A stretch of DNA of 64,000 nt from Panorpa germanica (GCA_963678705.1 OY783209.1:1178001-1242000); one strand, 5' to 3'. Counted from the first letter of the stretch, positions 49,013 through 62,344 are shown. A program made the numbers and translations. The notes: a model not told the origin generated them from the sequence alone.

Positions 49013-52000
49013 AGATTTATATCTTGTATCATCTCAAGTCATATAATCTCGTTTTATCTATATCTATATCCATCATTATATAAGTCTGCCCACTTCGATA
49101 AAAGTTTGAGTGTCTAACTCTACAGAGAGATTTAGCATCCAGCTAGTATTTTGGAGTCAGTTTGTCATCATATTGAAGATGCGAATAATTTTTTTTCCAT
49201 TAAAAGTAATGAATATTAAAATGTCTGTGTAGCGGTGAGAATACAAATATTACAGGATTTAAAATTAAAAGATTTCCCATTGTTAAATATTATGTTAGGG
49301 GTTTTCTAATCCTAATTCTCCTTGAAAGCTAAAATTTCATTTAATGGTAGCTTTAAAATTTAATAAAATGGATGTACCTACTTTGAAAATTAAAAGATTT
49401 ATTAATTCCGGGGTAATATAGAAATCGGATCCGCTTGAAGATTAAATTCTTTGGTTTTAAATAAATTTTACTTTGATGTTCCATTTGGATTAATATAAAT
49501 AATGACTAGTAATTAGATCGTTATGTGTACCATAGAGCATTACATAATTATAATGCTATGAGAAGAGCATAGCGTCAGATTTCTTTTGCAATCAAACCTT
49601 AAAAACCTATGGTTGATAAAATAAATTTTGTGTAAAGCGGCGATGTGATCGATCACTCATCGTCAGTCGTCAGAAAGTCTGCTTTAGTGTATAAGTACAA
49701 CTCTCAAATTAAGACTACTGCAATGAAACTGTCTTCAACCGTGTAAGTATAACCCGCTGCACACTTAATGTGAAACACAAAAATAATTTGAAATCACATG
49801 CAATCGAATCGAATCGAATTAGAAATCTGAAGAGTAATAAAATGAAACTAGAAGCGAAGCCACAAAAGATACTTTATATTTAATCATTTATATATACGGC
49901 ATCTACTGACTTAACCATGGTATTATTCCTATCTATGCAACTAACTAATACTGAAAACTTTTGCCCTCTATTCCATATGCACAAAAACCTGTTGGCGCAG
50001 CTTTTAACAAGCTCTCTTTTGATGTGTACGCTGAGCTTTGATAGCTATAACAACTTTTAGTATTCACGTGCACAGCTTATAAATGAAACAAAACGCGCTC
50101 CAATATGGCGATATTAAAATATAGTTTTAACTTATCAAATCCACGCATAGAATCTACACCGTTTCTATAAACCGTTCATTCTCCTGGAAAACCAATCCGT
50201 AAAGACGTCGGATGCCCTTTCTCAATTTCGATTCTATCTACGATGCTGTGAGTACATTTAAAATAAAGATAATTAAGAGTTTTTTGTACATTTACATATT
50301 GCACGCTTAAAATATCTCCGCACAAGAAATTAAATCAGCGACACATGCAGTCTGGTGATGGGTTTGGTTTATATTTGGTTTGAGAGGAGTGGGGGCGCTG
50401 GGGGTAATAATAATATTCGTAATACTATTCATTAGCATAATCCAAGCGTTAAACGTATAACGAATACGTTACACGGAATACAGAATAACGTTTACGGTAA
50501 ACAGCACTTCATTTTCAATGTTAATCCTCCAGCTTTTGCGATGTACTTAAACTGTCGCTACTATTCGGTTTCCGGTATATGCAGGAACTCAAACAGATTC
50601 ATTTTAAATGAAATCGCCAGTGGCGTAAATATACTTCAACTCTACAGATCTTTATTTAACTTAAATAAGGTAACAGTAAAATTACTGTCTCAATTCCCCA
50701 CGCCACTGGACGCCACCCGCATAACGGTGACATTCAATGGCACATGCATAATATGATGTAAGTCTTTTACACTAGTATACAGTAACGGACAGGGTGGTAG
50801 ACAAGCGGGGGCGATGCGAGGGGGACAAATCCACTTGGACACCGGCTGTGCGCATTTAACTGAAGCCGCAGAGTTCATACGTCACAGCTCAGTGACCACG
50901 TTTCCGGTTTGCTTACCGTTTGTCCATTGTCCGTATGTAGTCCATGTTTTACTGTGATAGTACTGCCACTAGATAGGAGAGTTACTCAATGCTTTCGTTA
51001 GCGAAATGCTAGTATGTTGACAGTCATTATTCTGTCAACCCCAACCCCCAGCTGCCTGCTCGTATCCTCAGGGGGTTCGAAAATGGATATTTGCTACGAT
51101 GGTGTAAGCGTTCCACCTGTGTTAATATATGGGGTGTTGTTTTTACAAAGTTTCAAAAGGGTTTACATACGCGGCATTAGCTTAAACAATTTAAAATCGA
51201 AAAATACGACTCTTTAGTCTTGTCCTAAAAGGGTTACATTGAAAAAGTGAAGCTATATTTAAACTTTTTAGCGAAAAATGTTTTTAAAATAGCTATTGCG
51301 TATTTTTAACTTAGGAATCATTATTAGCTTAACTTTAGTTTCACTTTTTTTCAGATTGTTCAAATTTGCACCAACAATAAATATTATCTCACAGACAAAA
51401 TCTTTACAATTAATATTATGGAATAGTTGGATAGTTTAATATCTAAACCTGGAAAATTCCACATTATTTTACGGGTATATATTTAGATTGGTACAATTAA
51501 AAACCAATCAAAAACAAATTAGTTTCTAGTTTTGAAACCATGCGATATTATTAAATACTCAATACTGGTGGTGGTGTGTTTCATACATTGCATAAAACTT
51601 TTATTAGCACAATTGTGTACCATGTACTTCTCATCCAGAGTGTCCAGTACTACACGTTACCATTGTAACAGAATTACATAAATAAAAAAATACAAATTCA
51701 GGAAATCGATACAGAAATGATTTTTTGTTTTGCGTAGCGTCATGTTACTGTCCATTACAGGCCAGTCAAACAGTAAAGCCAACGAAAGTACAGGATGCTG
51801 TGTCATTTCAACATTTGACACTTGCTAACGTTTCTAAATGGAACTGTGTACAGGTCCGCACTTGGATGCCTGCAAATAGCTTATTTATTACACTTCAGAT
51901 TTCAATATACTTAAAATAAATCACATTTGAAATATTTGATTTAATAGTTATGCAGGAACAGATGTGTGAAGTGTTGTTACCGTCCTTGAAAATATACAAA

Positions 52001-52079
52001 ATAACATCTCATTTTTTACATACGTATACCATTTTTAAAACAAATAAATATTGAGATTTTAAATACGTTCTACAAGAGG
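49013..52079. other. No gene seen
   Basis: Segment 49140-49200 matches 32755-32810 (CATCATATTGAAGATGCG core). A short (AATCG)3 lies at 49802-49816. Segment 50340-50960 is GC-richer with overlapping opposite frames and no recognised domain. Confidence 0.45.
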
Positions 52080-52405
52080 GAGAAGTATGTGAGAAAAAGG
52101 TAAAAAGCGAAAAGAATATTAGGCAGTTATTAAAGGGAGGCAATGAAGGGAAGTGGTGGATGGCGGAGATATAGAAAAGAAGCGAGGAAAGAGCAGGAAT
52201 GGCAGAGTAGAAACAGGAGAGAGAGAGTAGCAGGAGGAGTGTAGCTGTAGGCGTTAAAATTTACATGTTTTGTTTTTATTTTTATTTTTTCTTTTGTAAG
52301 GAGTGAAAATGTTTAGATATAATAAGGATCACAAATGTAATTAAGCACACTGATATGTAATTGAATGAGTTAAGGCAGAAGAACAAAAATAAATAATAAT
52401 ATAGA
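52080..52405 (+). mobile_element. R1/I-like non-LTR pol 3' end (pseudogene, copy 2)
   Basis: The frame KSEKNIRQLLKGGNEGKWWM AEI then a stop and KRSEERAGM matches the distal tail of copy 1 (SEKNIGQLLKGGSEGKRWMA). It continues into a purine-rich end (AGAAACAGGAGAGAGAGAGT) and a likely 3' untranslated region ending near AAAATAAATAATAATA at about 52388-52404, a plausible simple 3' tail. Only about 60 codons of pol remain, with at least one stop. It is severely 5'-truncated. Confidence 0.72.
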
Positions 52406-54138
52406 AATTTAATTCCAGGACAGTTGTACCAATACAGAGTGGATTGCTAGAAGCCATCTCTGGTTTTGACTGTGTACGTACAATGATTGGTCCCGCTCCC
52501 GGCCCCCGTTCCCGTGCCCCAACAAAAACAGAAAACCAAGCAGACGTATATTAGTTATCATCAAGCAAATATGAAATAACAAATGCATGTAGGGTGGATG
52601 TTGTTCAGGGGTTTGAATTCAACCCTCATTACATTAAAACTCTACGTGTTCGGTTCGAAGTTCAGCGATGACAGGCGTTTGGGTGGTTACGGTTACAAAC
52701 GACGGATACATTATCCGAGACCATCGAGTCAACTACATCCAGTGCTGCTACATCCAGAAGCTCGAAGCTGAATCAACCAGCTACCCCCTGGGGTGATGCA
52801 ATTATATCTAATGCACCCTGCTAAGCAAATGCTAGACTGTGATATTTGTCAACAAACTAAAGTGTGTTCGAAAAGTGTTTATACACAGATTAAGCTGTGT
52901 TTAAGTTTAATCTGTTGGGAGTCTAAGTAGAAAGGGGGGAAGGGGGGAAGTTGAATCCCCCTTACCAGTTCCCAATTACGTTGATAACACTGAAACCAAT
53001 GTATTCCAAAGTTAAAACTGCTCTAGTGCTCTTTAGCTGTATGTATAAAATGGAATCGACTGATCACTTTGAAAAACTATCTCTTTTTCGGTTCGAAATC
53101 TGTATTTTTATTTATTTATTTGCCGCCAAAGATATCGCATTTATGAAAATGTCTTATATGTATTTTACGTAATATAAATACTTTGTGTTAGAGGGATATC
53201 TCGTATAAAGAATGCTAAAAGTATTTGAAAGAGAAGCATATTTTATTAGGTTGATATAGTCACATAATTAACGAAAAAATTCAAACATATGTTTAATTAA
53301 ATATTTGATGCTGTTCATTAAAGTGGTTCTTTTTTCACATTTTAATTAATATCATGAAACGCACTACTATATATTCGTATTAAATTAATTAAACACATTC
53401 CACTATTGATATGCTAACCATATTAATTAATAAAACATGATCAGTATGTTATTTAACTTTGATTGATAAAATAAAAAGAGTCATTTATTTTCGCTTAACA
53501 AAAACTGATTTTACATACGTAATATATATATATAGTTATTTTTACTTGAATTTTATTTTAATTTACATTTTCCAGTATAACGCGTTTTCCGATTTCCCGT
53601 TGAATACAGTACACACATTATTTATTTTGTAATTTCATTTATAGGAAAATATATTCATATTTTGTGTTTTTCAGTTTTTGTTTTTTTAATTCAATTTCTA
53701 TTTACACAGATACAAAATGAATGCTACTCATTAATTTCAAATGTTTAAAAAAAGGAATTTCAAAAACTATTACTTAGTAAAATAATTTCTAATTATTGAA
53801 TATGTGTTTGAAACATATTGAACAATATTTTATACATATAGTAGCTGCATATATGTCACGGTTGATTTGATTAATGTGGTTAGTATTAATAAGAACATAA
53901 TCTTTTGGTAAATAATTAATTGTTTCAGTATATACATGTTGCACGGTCTTATATACAGGTCAGGAAACATTACCGTATATAAACTGTTTCTTATTTTAAT
54001 ATTATTTCTGATTTAAGTTTCAATCTTAATCTTTAAGTATTTCTATAGTTTATCACACCTATTAAAAACATAAGCACGTTTCAACAGAAAAAAAACTTAA
54101 TCGGAAGCAGAAAGGATTAAACAAAGTTAAATACAATT
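52406..54138. other. No gene seen
   Basis: A GC-richer patch at 52430-52800 has a short unrecognised frame (52583-52771). From 52930 on the sequence is AT-rich without recognisable features. Confidence 0.45.
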
Positions 54139-54157
54139 CTCTCTCTCTCTCTCTCTT
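54139..54157. repeat. (CT)9 microsatellite
   Basis: Perfect TC/CT run. Confidence 0.95.
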
Positions 54158-54643
54158 ACAATGGAAACGGAAATTGGTTTTTGTAAATTTTATTATTACT
54201 TTGAATAAATAATGTCGAGTAAGTCGTCTTTGCATATTTTATGAAAGAAGCTGGTTTATCTTATATCGGGATGAGATCTTAGAAAAGTAACTCATGTAAA
54301 AATCTTTCAAAAATGAATTAAAGCTAATAGAATAATAATATAATAATTAATATATCTGAGGTCTTACGATTGACAAGCTCGATAAAACTTCAAAAAGTAT
54401 TTTATTAACAGATACATCGCTTGATAAACAAGGATGGCATATATACGTAGCAATATTTAGTGACGCAAATACTGCAATTGCTTTACAATGATGACAGAAA
54501 CAATTTACAATAGGTAACAATTTAATACAATTACATTATATTGCAAGATATAAAATATGTTAATTTTCTTTTAATAGTATAAGAAGTGCGACTTAACCTT
54601 CACATGCAGCGCATGTCAAGGCATTTCGCGTGCAATATCGTTA

Positions 54644-55176
54644 GGCCCATCGCACACTGCAAGCGTATTTAAGCGACGGCTTAAGGTTTCAACTTTTTTT
54701 TTTAATTTTTTGTTATTTATTTTGTAATAATGTACAACATATTAAGTTTATTGTGTCAAAATTTGAAGTCGATTGGAATAAAACTGTTAGAGATATAGAG
54801 TTTTAAGTCTTCACCTCTCTGGTTTAGTTTCGTCTTACTTTGAAACTTTTAAACGCGGTTTCTCACACTTAGGTTTTACAGAGACGGTGCCCTCTCTAGT
54901 TCAAAATCTACTGAACCGATTCTTCTAAAATTTGGCACACTCTTTCTTTACATAAATGCCAAGGTAACGCTTTCCTCATTTACCTCATACCTCATTTTTT
55001 TATATTTATTTATGAAAGTTTCACAAAGTATACTTTAAATGTTATTTTATCATGTAGTAGTTATATAAAAATTATATATTAACTGTGTCGTCAAAAAACA
55101 CTATCGAAAATATGCTTATTTTTTATCGTTTTGACCTTACTCCCTCCTTAAATACGCTAACAGTGTGCGACTGGCC
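54644..55176 (+). mobile_element. Complete repeat family A element, 533 bp, TIRs and TTA duplication
   Basis: The left terminus GGCCCATCGCACACTGCAAG and the reverse-complemented right terminus GGCCAGTCGCACACTGTTAG match at 26 of the first 30 bases, through GCGTATTTAAG. TTA directly flanks both ends (54641-54643 and 55177-55179). The interior is the family A body shared with 5221-5735 and 33843-34150. No transposase is encoded; the 73-codon frame at 55085-55306 simply crosses the right terminus. By target and terminus style it fits a PIF/Harbinger-type non-autonomous element. This copy defines the family boundaries. Confidence 0.9.
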
Positions 55177-55179
55177 TTA

Positions 55180-56861
55180 TGCTGTTACGAACCTCAAAAA
55201 AGCAATTCTGAATCGAAGACAACATTTCTCACACGCTTTAAACTTCACCGAACTTAATCATCAATTAAACCGGCAATTAATAGTCGGCAAACTGCTTATC
55301 AATTAAAACATTTCTCTCATTAATGCATTAGCGTGTTAATGAAGCGTTCCCCAACAGAATGAAATGAGTTACACATCTGTCATGACTCATGCGGTCACAT
55401 GACTAAATGTCACGTACATAATTCATGATAACATAGCGGGCATTTTGAAACCTATAATTTTCAGGAAACACAGGTGCTCAAACTCGTGCTAGACTATATC
55501 CTACATAATAAACTATTTTATATTAAAATCATAAATTGGTTTTATGAGTCCTGCATATATTTTCAGTCAGTTGCATGGATAGTTACAATTTTAAGTGGGG
55601 AAATGAGGTCAGGAAACCTTGTAGATCGTACAACAATACTCAAATTTAATTGTTATGGAAATTTTACTACGTATAATCGGATTTTAGTGTTGTGTTAAAT
55701 TTAAATTACTTATTCTGTAAAGATATGCTAATTGGGGCATTATTCCATATCTTTGGAATCACCATCAATACTAATTGTTCAATAGCTTCCATAATGTGGT
55801 TCAGTATTTATTGTAAATTGTGGATTCTTGAACATGTAACACCCAGGGGTGAACTGATGGCGTGAAATTTGTCTTATATCACTTATTAGGACAAATTAGC
55901 GAAAAATCTATGAAATAATCCATTCTGACTTACATGAAAGTACCGATCCGAATATTTTCTTGATTTCTGAAAATATGGCTACTAAAAACGAAAGAGTGTT
56001 AACATTAAAATAGTGGTTTTTAATATAAAGCTGCGTACACATACGTGCGACATCCAATGTTTGTTGTACAACACGTCCACACTAGTGCGACATGCAACTT
56101 ATATGCAATACGTCGGAAGCTTTCATATATCGAATGAAAACTCAGTTATTTAACAAAATCTCTGCTACTCGTGACACCATTTTTACTAAACACTCCATTT
56201 CAACCCATGGAAATAGTTGAAAATTTTTCTCGATTTACTCGTCAGCTCTGTTCCATATATAACACAGATTGTACAAACATCTGTAGATGAGTTATTAAAA
56301 AAAAAAAAGAGGGAGAAAAATCAACAACAAAATATTTTAATTTGTCAATATTTTGTTAAAAATGAAATATTAATTATTAATACCAGATTTTAAAAAACCC
56401 AATCATATGTAAATTGTGGAATTTGAAAATATACATAATGTTATTTAAATAATGTATAACCAGCGAAGTGGTTAAAAGAAAAATGGAAAAAAAATATATA
56501 AACAAAAATCAAGCAGATTTTAGAAGGGTAAGCTTAAAACACATTTGATTGTCAATTAAATTAACAGAACATTTTGTATAACTTTGTCTCTTTCTGTATT
56601 ATATTGATACAGATATATCTATCTCATTTTTTTAAACTTATTTAGAATGTAAAAAAAATGTAAAATCAATTGGTATTCCAGTTACATCGGTTCATTTTTT
56701 TATGATACAGCGCGAGCTTCGTTTTATCTGTTTATGTGAAGGGGTGATGTTAAAGTCCCTTTAGGCGCCGAAAAAGGGTTTCACATTTCAAGTCACGTGG
56801 TCTTATCGGGGTACTTTTTAAAGTGTTGGCAACTTATTAATTTGATAGAATATTTTTCGCA

Positions 56862-56867
<6 letters not shown>
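55180..56867. other. No gene seen; possible solo terminus
   Basis: At 56034-56115 GCTGCGTACACATACGTGCG and a second ACTAGTGCGACATGCAA form a loose direct pair and resemble a TTA-type MITE terminus, but no inverted partner is found. The rest is AT-rich. Confidence 0.4.

Positions 56868-56932
<65 letters not shown>
56868..56932. repeat. (TA)32 microsatellite
   Basis: Perfect TA run preceded by ATATACA. Confidence 0.97.
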
Positions 56933-56933
<1 letters not shown>

Positions 56934-58408
56934 CCAGGCCAACTAATCAGAGTAATTGGATCTGTACAAGAGTCAATTATTTCCGGCCAAATGATATTGG
57001 ATTTTCACTTAGTCTTTTATTTCAGTAAGTTTTTTTGTCGTTCGTTTTATTTCGTTCAGTTACGAACATTACATTAGTTCAATTTATGTCCACTGCACTG
57101 CACGGAGCTACAGTAGCCGCGTTTTACAATTACCGTTTCTGATTGCATGCATGGATGTTCCGTGATGTCTACCTCAGTGTTCTCTGGGATTCGATGGAGT
57201 CTGTTAACTTTGACCCAATTCATGAAATATTTTGCGATTCTGCGGGTTGGATACACAGAAGGAATGTTTTGGACATTGTCTCGATAAATAATGATGGTCA
57301 CTGATTTAAAGCGTACATTTACCATCAATAAAATTAGATTGGTGACATTCAAAAAATGCAGAGAATTTCTGTTTGAAACATTACAAATTCTCTACATATC
57401 AAACACACATCAATTAATTTGACAAAGGCCGTTTTTTTTAATTCTCAGTTAAGTGAGTTTTATTATAAAGTCGAATATAACTGTACCTTAATCAAGAAAC
57501 CAAAATGACAGATAATAAATTACAAACTTGTGTAAAAACTTTATTTTGACATTTTATAAGTTCTCTCAAACATTTCATAAAATCTCCTGTACACAACTCG
57601 TGTTTTTCGAAGGTCCTTTTTTGTAAATATCTTGTTTCCTGTGCTCTAAATGACTTTTAGTGTTATTAGTTAAGTTGGAGAGCATAAAATTCTCTACAAA
57701 TTTGATTTTATGCATTTTTTATTTCTATTAAATTTGTATTAAAAATTACGAATATTTTTAACAGTGTGGGTTACATTTTTCGTTAGCTAACTGTGGTCAG
57801 TTTTTGACAAAACTAGAGTTGAAAAACTAATTTTTAGATGTATGTCATAACTGCAGTTTAACTGCCAATTGAAGAATCTACCATAAGTCATTTGAAACAA
57901 GAAGTATAGAAGTAAAAAAAGTTACATCTGAACACTAGCCGCCTCCGATTACATTATATATACATATAGATTTCTTAAACGACTTGTAAGTATATATTCT
58001 TGTATATTACATACTAAAATCTTCGATAAACGTTTGTTATACATCCATTAAATATTTAATTAATAATAATATACAATGCTATAACATTTTAACAGTTGGT
58101 AATACAGTATACTTACGTACCGACTAATCTTTCAACCGTTTGTCAAGGGATCAACATATAATTTCATGATTTAGTAGTAGTAAGTACCTTGTTAGCAAAC
58201 CAATAATACTGAAGTAAAACTACTGCCATCTATTATTCAAACGGTAAACCATTACATTATTCATATTATGATGACTGACGTATGTATGCTAGTCAATAGA
58301 GCTAACCAATGATGTTATGTTAAGGAGTTATATACAGTTAATATTTTATTTAAAAAAAAAATATTTCATTTTCGTAATGTACATATATTTAAGTACACAC
58401 ACAAATTT
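56933..58408. other. No gene seen
   Basis: A 92-codon minus-strand frame (57074-57352, TTG-initiated) has no recognised domain. TTTGACAAAACTAGAGTT at about 57806 recurs at about 35232. Confidence 0.45.
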
Positions 58409-58860
58409 CAGGTAAATCTGGTGATTATTTTCGAAGTTATATAAGTTGAAAAAAAAAATTTAATGTGTTTTTAAAATCGGTGACCAAGATTTCTCGGAAA
58501 CGACTGATCCGATGAGTCTCAAATTTGAACACAAGCTTCTTAAGTATATTTTTTATTAATTAATCGAAGGTTTTTTCTCACCGATAAATATTTCTTTTTA
58601 TAAACAATTTAAGACCAAAATTTTAGGTCAAAAATCAATATTATTTTTTTTGAGAGGCCGCCATTTTGTCAAAAAAAATTATTTTGCTTATTACTTCGTT
58701 TTATTACTAGATAAAACATTACTTCAAAGAAATTCGTTTGGTTTTTTCATTTTAGATGATTCAGTCCAAAGATATCGTGGTCACCGCAAGTTGCCTTTCT
58801 TGAGAGGAGCTCCTGGAAATCAGCTATAGCAGCTTTAAAATTATTATTTTTACAAATATA
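58409..58860 (+). mobile_element. Repeat family B, copy 2
   Basis: Same-orientation copy of 8468-8945. It has a deletion near 58455 relative to copy 1 and extra bases (CCAAAATTTTAGGTCAAAAATC region, in part) before the shared TTTTGTCAAAAAAAAT. It ends at CTCCTGGAAATCAGCTATAG. Confidence 0.75.
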
Positions 58861-60228
58861 AAAATGTTAAAATACAATTCAAAGTTACCATAATATGTGT
58901 ACAAATTTTTACATTAATTTATTTAAAAGTCTTCTTATGAAAAGTTCTAGAAAAATCACTTTTTTTGGGCCTCATAACCCCTTAAACCAGCAACAACATT
59001 ATTCAGATATTAAATTTATTAGGTATAAATGCAATTCGGCTAAATATTTTTTGTATATCAAAATGTGAATCACATTCATTACCATCCAGTATTGCAGTAG
59101 TCATAAATTTGGGTGATTTTAAGTAATTAAAAAGTATGACACTTGTTGTAGTCATATTAGCGAGATCCTCGTATTTTATTTTAAGCTATAGCTCATGTGG
59201 TATCAGCTAGAGAGGAAATATCAATTTGCACCAGAACTGATTTAATACGCGTTGTACAGTCCACTCCTATCATTCTCATAGTGTGAAATACGCATACGAA
59301 AGCACAGCAAAACAAAACAACGCATACAATATTAGTATTAACAAGTTATAACATGCAATTGCTGAGAGTTAAAGAGTGGTAATGAGTATGATAATAGCTA
59401 CATCAAGTTATAGCTTCATACGCCTTAGATTATTTGTGATAATAGTTAATTATACTTGTATAGGCTTAATTAAATTGTTAAATCGCATCTGATAACGGTA
59501 ATACTTTTGTATTCTATGATTAACGTGCAGTTTGTTTATTAATCTCTAAGTCGAATTAATTAAAAAACTCGAATATTATTTAATACGCTTGCAGTGTGTG
59601 TATTTACACTCGGGGCCCTATTTTTTACACGTCCGAATCCGCCTAACGCAAAAACTTTTCATTATTTATAATCCGTAAGAGTTGTAGCGTATTATACGCC
59701 AGATGCATATAATCTACTTGTTGTACAACAAGATATTAATCTGACCACATCTGTAGATCTGAAGCTCCTAATACGATTTGGATACCATTCGTTTCCCTTC
59801 AATCCCAACCACTGGGCGCTGATGCTGGTGTCGGTGCTGCTACTGACAGCATTAGGCAGTACTAGAAGCAACGTCGATCCTGATAGCATTATGTAACTTG
59901 TACGGCTTTGTTGCATTGTGGTTATCGAACTGAAGCTATTGGCTTCAATGTACTTATAGAATTGAGTTTGTATTTGTATATCACAGTTTGAGTTACGTTT
60001 GTGTACCACTACACAAACTCTGTGTTACTATTGGTACTATTAGGATGTTGTATTGATAACACTGGCATATTGGTACAATGAGGAGGGGTAGACACGTTTA
60101 GAGAAAGGGTAAAAGGGTTTAATTAATTTCTTAAAGCATCCTCGCACATTGTAAATTAGTTGTTGTTAAAATTAGTGTTGGAAATATTGAAATATACACG
60201 TATGCATTCAAGTGGTTGTTATATATAT
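58861..60228. other. No gene called; GC-richer patch with open frames on both strands
   Basis: Between 59672 and 59896 a 74-codon plus-strand frame without an early ATG reads YYTPDAYNLLVVQQDINLTT and then a hydrophobic WALMLVSVLLLTALGS. An antisense 105-codon frame overlaps (59692-60009, GTG start). Neither has a domain I recognise. Part of the leucine content comes from a GCTGNT-like run. I do not call either as a gene. Confidence 0.35.
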
Positions 60229-60435
60229 AAAACATCACTCAATAAGTTCGTAGAATGACATATAGATGGCGCCACTATTGATGAATCCATGATTTTTAGA
60301 TAGTATCAACCTTTAAACGATATGTGTCAAAATTTCATGGTATTACGATCATTATTTTATGAATTACAGTGGTTTACTGACGCTAGTTATGCAATTTTCA
60401 CAACAATGGAAAAATATGAATTTCGTGTGTTGATA
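60229..60435 (+). mobile_element. Mariner 5' terminus plus first codons (copy A)
   Basis: A terminal repeat (ACATCACTCAATAAGTTCGT, AGAATGACATATAGATGGCG) follows TA. About 170 bases of 5' region lead to an ATG at 60402 reading MEKYEFRVLIKS. This is the characteristic start of mariner transposases related to those common in ants and other insects. After about 60437 the sequence departs from any mariner protein. The rest of the element, including the 3' terminus, is missing. It shares about 150 bases with copies B and C. Confidence 0.85.
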
Positions 60436-62344
60436 AAGTCATCGGCCATACGGTGAGTTCCCGTGAATGAGATTATATCCGTGGACATTGCACCCCTCGT
60501 GCCATCGATGAACGGTGTTCGGTTCAACATCATATTTCCTTTCCTTTTCAGGACAAACACGCTTCAGTGGTAACCAACTTTATAGATATTTTTATATATA
60601 TTAAGGACACTTATTTTATTATCATATTTTAATGTTATCAAATTCTTTAGAATAATGGTTTTACTAGAGTCCTATCTGAAAAATATCTCATATTTGCATT
60701 TGATGTTAATAGTTTTCTAGTGTATTTAAGGTCAAACCATGAATGAACGAGCATAATTATGTGAAAATGCATATTCTCAGAGTTAAACTGTTGATTCGTA
60801 TGAATCAGTAACTGTAACTGTGGTTGTTACGGTACTAATAACAGCTGTTTATGTTAAAACCAGGGAAAATATCAAATGTTACATTCATTAAATTTATAAA
60901 GCGGTTTTAACATTAAAACATCAAACAATTTTATATCAAAGAACTTAGCGATGATGATTTTAAATGCAGATTTTTATATTAAACGCAAAATAATCACACA
61001 TCGCTAAACACAGAATATGTGTATTACCTTAGATACTGGAAAAATTTTAGTTAAACAAAACTTATTAATATTTTTTATGAAATTATTTTTTGTATTGGTT
61101 TTAGAGAAACAAAAAATCATTCTCAGATTCTAATTATCCAGAAATACATAGATGTATACATATCACAACTCAAACCTATTAAATATGCACATTTGTATGA
61201 AGTGTTTTCAACATTTATACTTAATACCCGACTATACTTTTGCCTATGACTGCCACTAGTGAACTACTTTAGAAAACAAAACTTATACTTTTATTTAAAA
61301 TACTTCAAGCGTACTACAAATGTATTTACATATTAACATGTTCTAACGCTGTTTTACTGTTATTTTAGTAAAGTAACTTTGGAGCTGGTATTATTTACAA
61401 AACTTTTTACGAACATTAGTTAATACAGTCTGCATATATCGGAAATGCAACCCAACTAACGAGAACGAAAGCAAAATGTAATTACGATTGTTTTGATCAT
61501 GTTTGCAAACGTGTTATTTATCCTCCAGGTATTGTCTTATTGCTCTACTCGACTTAACGTCTTCTTGATCGGCTCTTTACTATTAACTTAATATGAAATA
61601 CTTTAAAAACTCGCCGTGAAGAGATAAAACAAAAGAAAGTTTTCTTATAGTAATATTTTGTGTAAAAACTTCCAACAAAAACAGATATCAACGGTAAATT
61701 TTATAATATTTTAATCCAACTAAGATATCTTATAATTAAATGAAAAGGTAAAGTTTAAAGTCTGAAATAGTTAGGTACAATTCATTGAAGACAAAAAACA
61801 TAAAGAAAGCGAATGACTTTAGACGATCTTCCTCTTGTATTCAATGCGACATGAGTCGTAACACAAAGACACATCAAAGAAGTTGGGAAAGACGTAGACA
61901 TCAAAAAAAGAATCTGCTTATTAACGGTCAACGGTTATCGCCGTCAAAGGGAACAGCGGGTAAGCCGTTGAGGGCCATTGAGATACGAAAGGGACAACTA
62001 AGGAATGAGGATTTAACCAAACAAGAAGGAACCAATATAATGAAGGAGTAATGATTTGGAAAAACTTCTAAAAATATTAAATTTCTATAAAATAATTAAA
62101 TTTGGGATGTAGGAATATAGTGAACACCTCATATTCCATGCCGACAAAAAAAAATTAATGAATGTTTGAAATACAATTCAACATTATTTTTATTTGATTA
62201 CTAAAGATTATTAAAATCTATCCTGCTTAGAGAACATTCGGTGATAGGTCTGTCAAGGGATGTGTCCATCGACTCATGTCTCAATTTCAACAGATCCTAG
62301 ATTCTGTTTAGTTGGCTAATAGGTCCTGAGGTACTTTCTTTTTT
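60436..62344. other. No gene seen
   Basis: AT-rich. An 88-codon Lys/Arg-rich frame at 61785-62051 has no recognised domain. Confidence 0.45.

Noticed and set aside
57074-57352. 92-codon minus-strand frame
   Set aside because: It starts at TTG rather than ATG, has no recognised domain and no splice context I trust.
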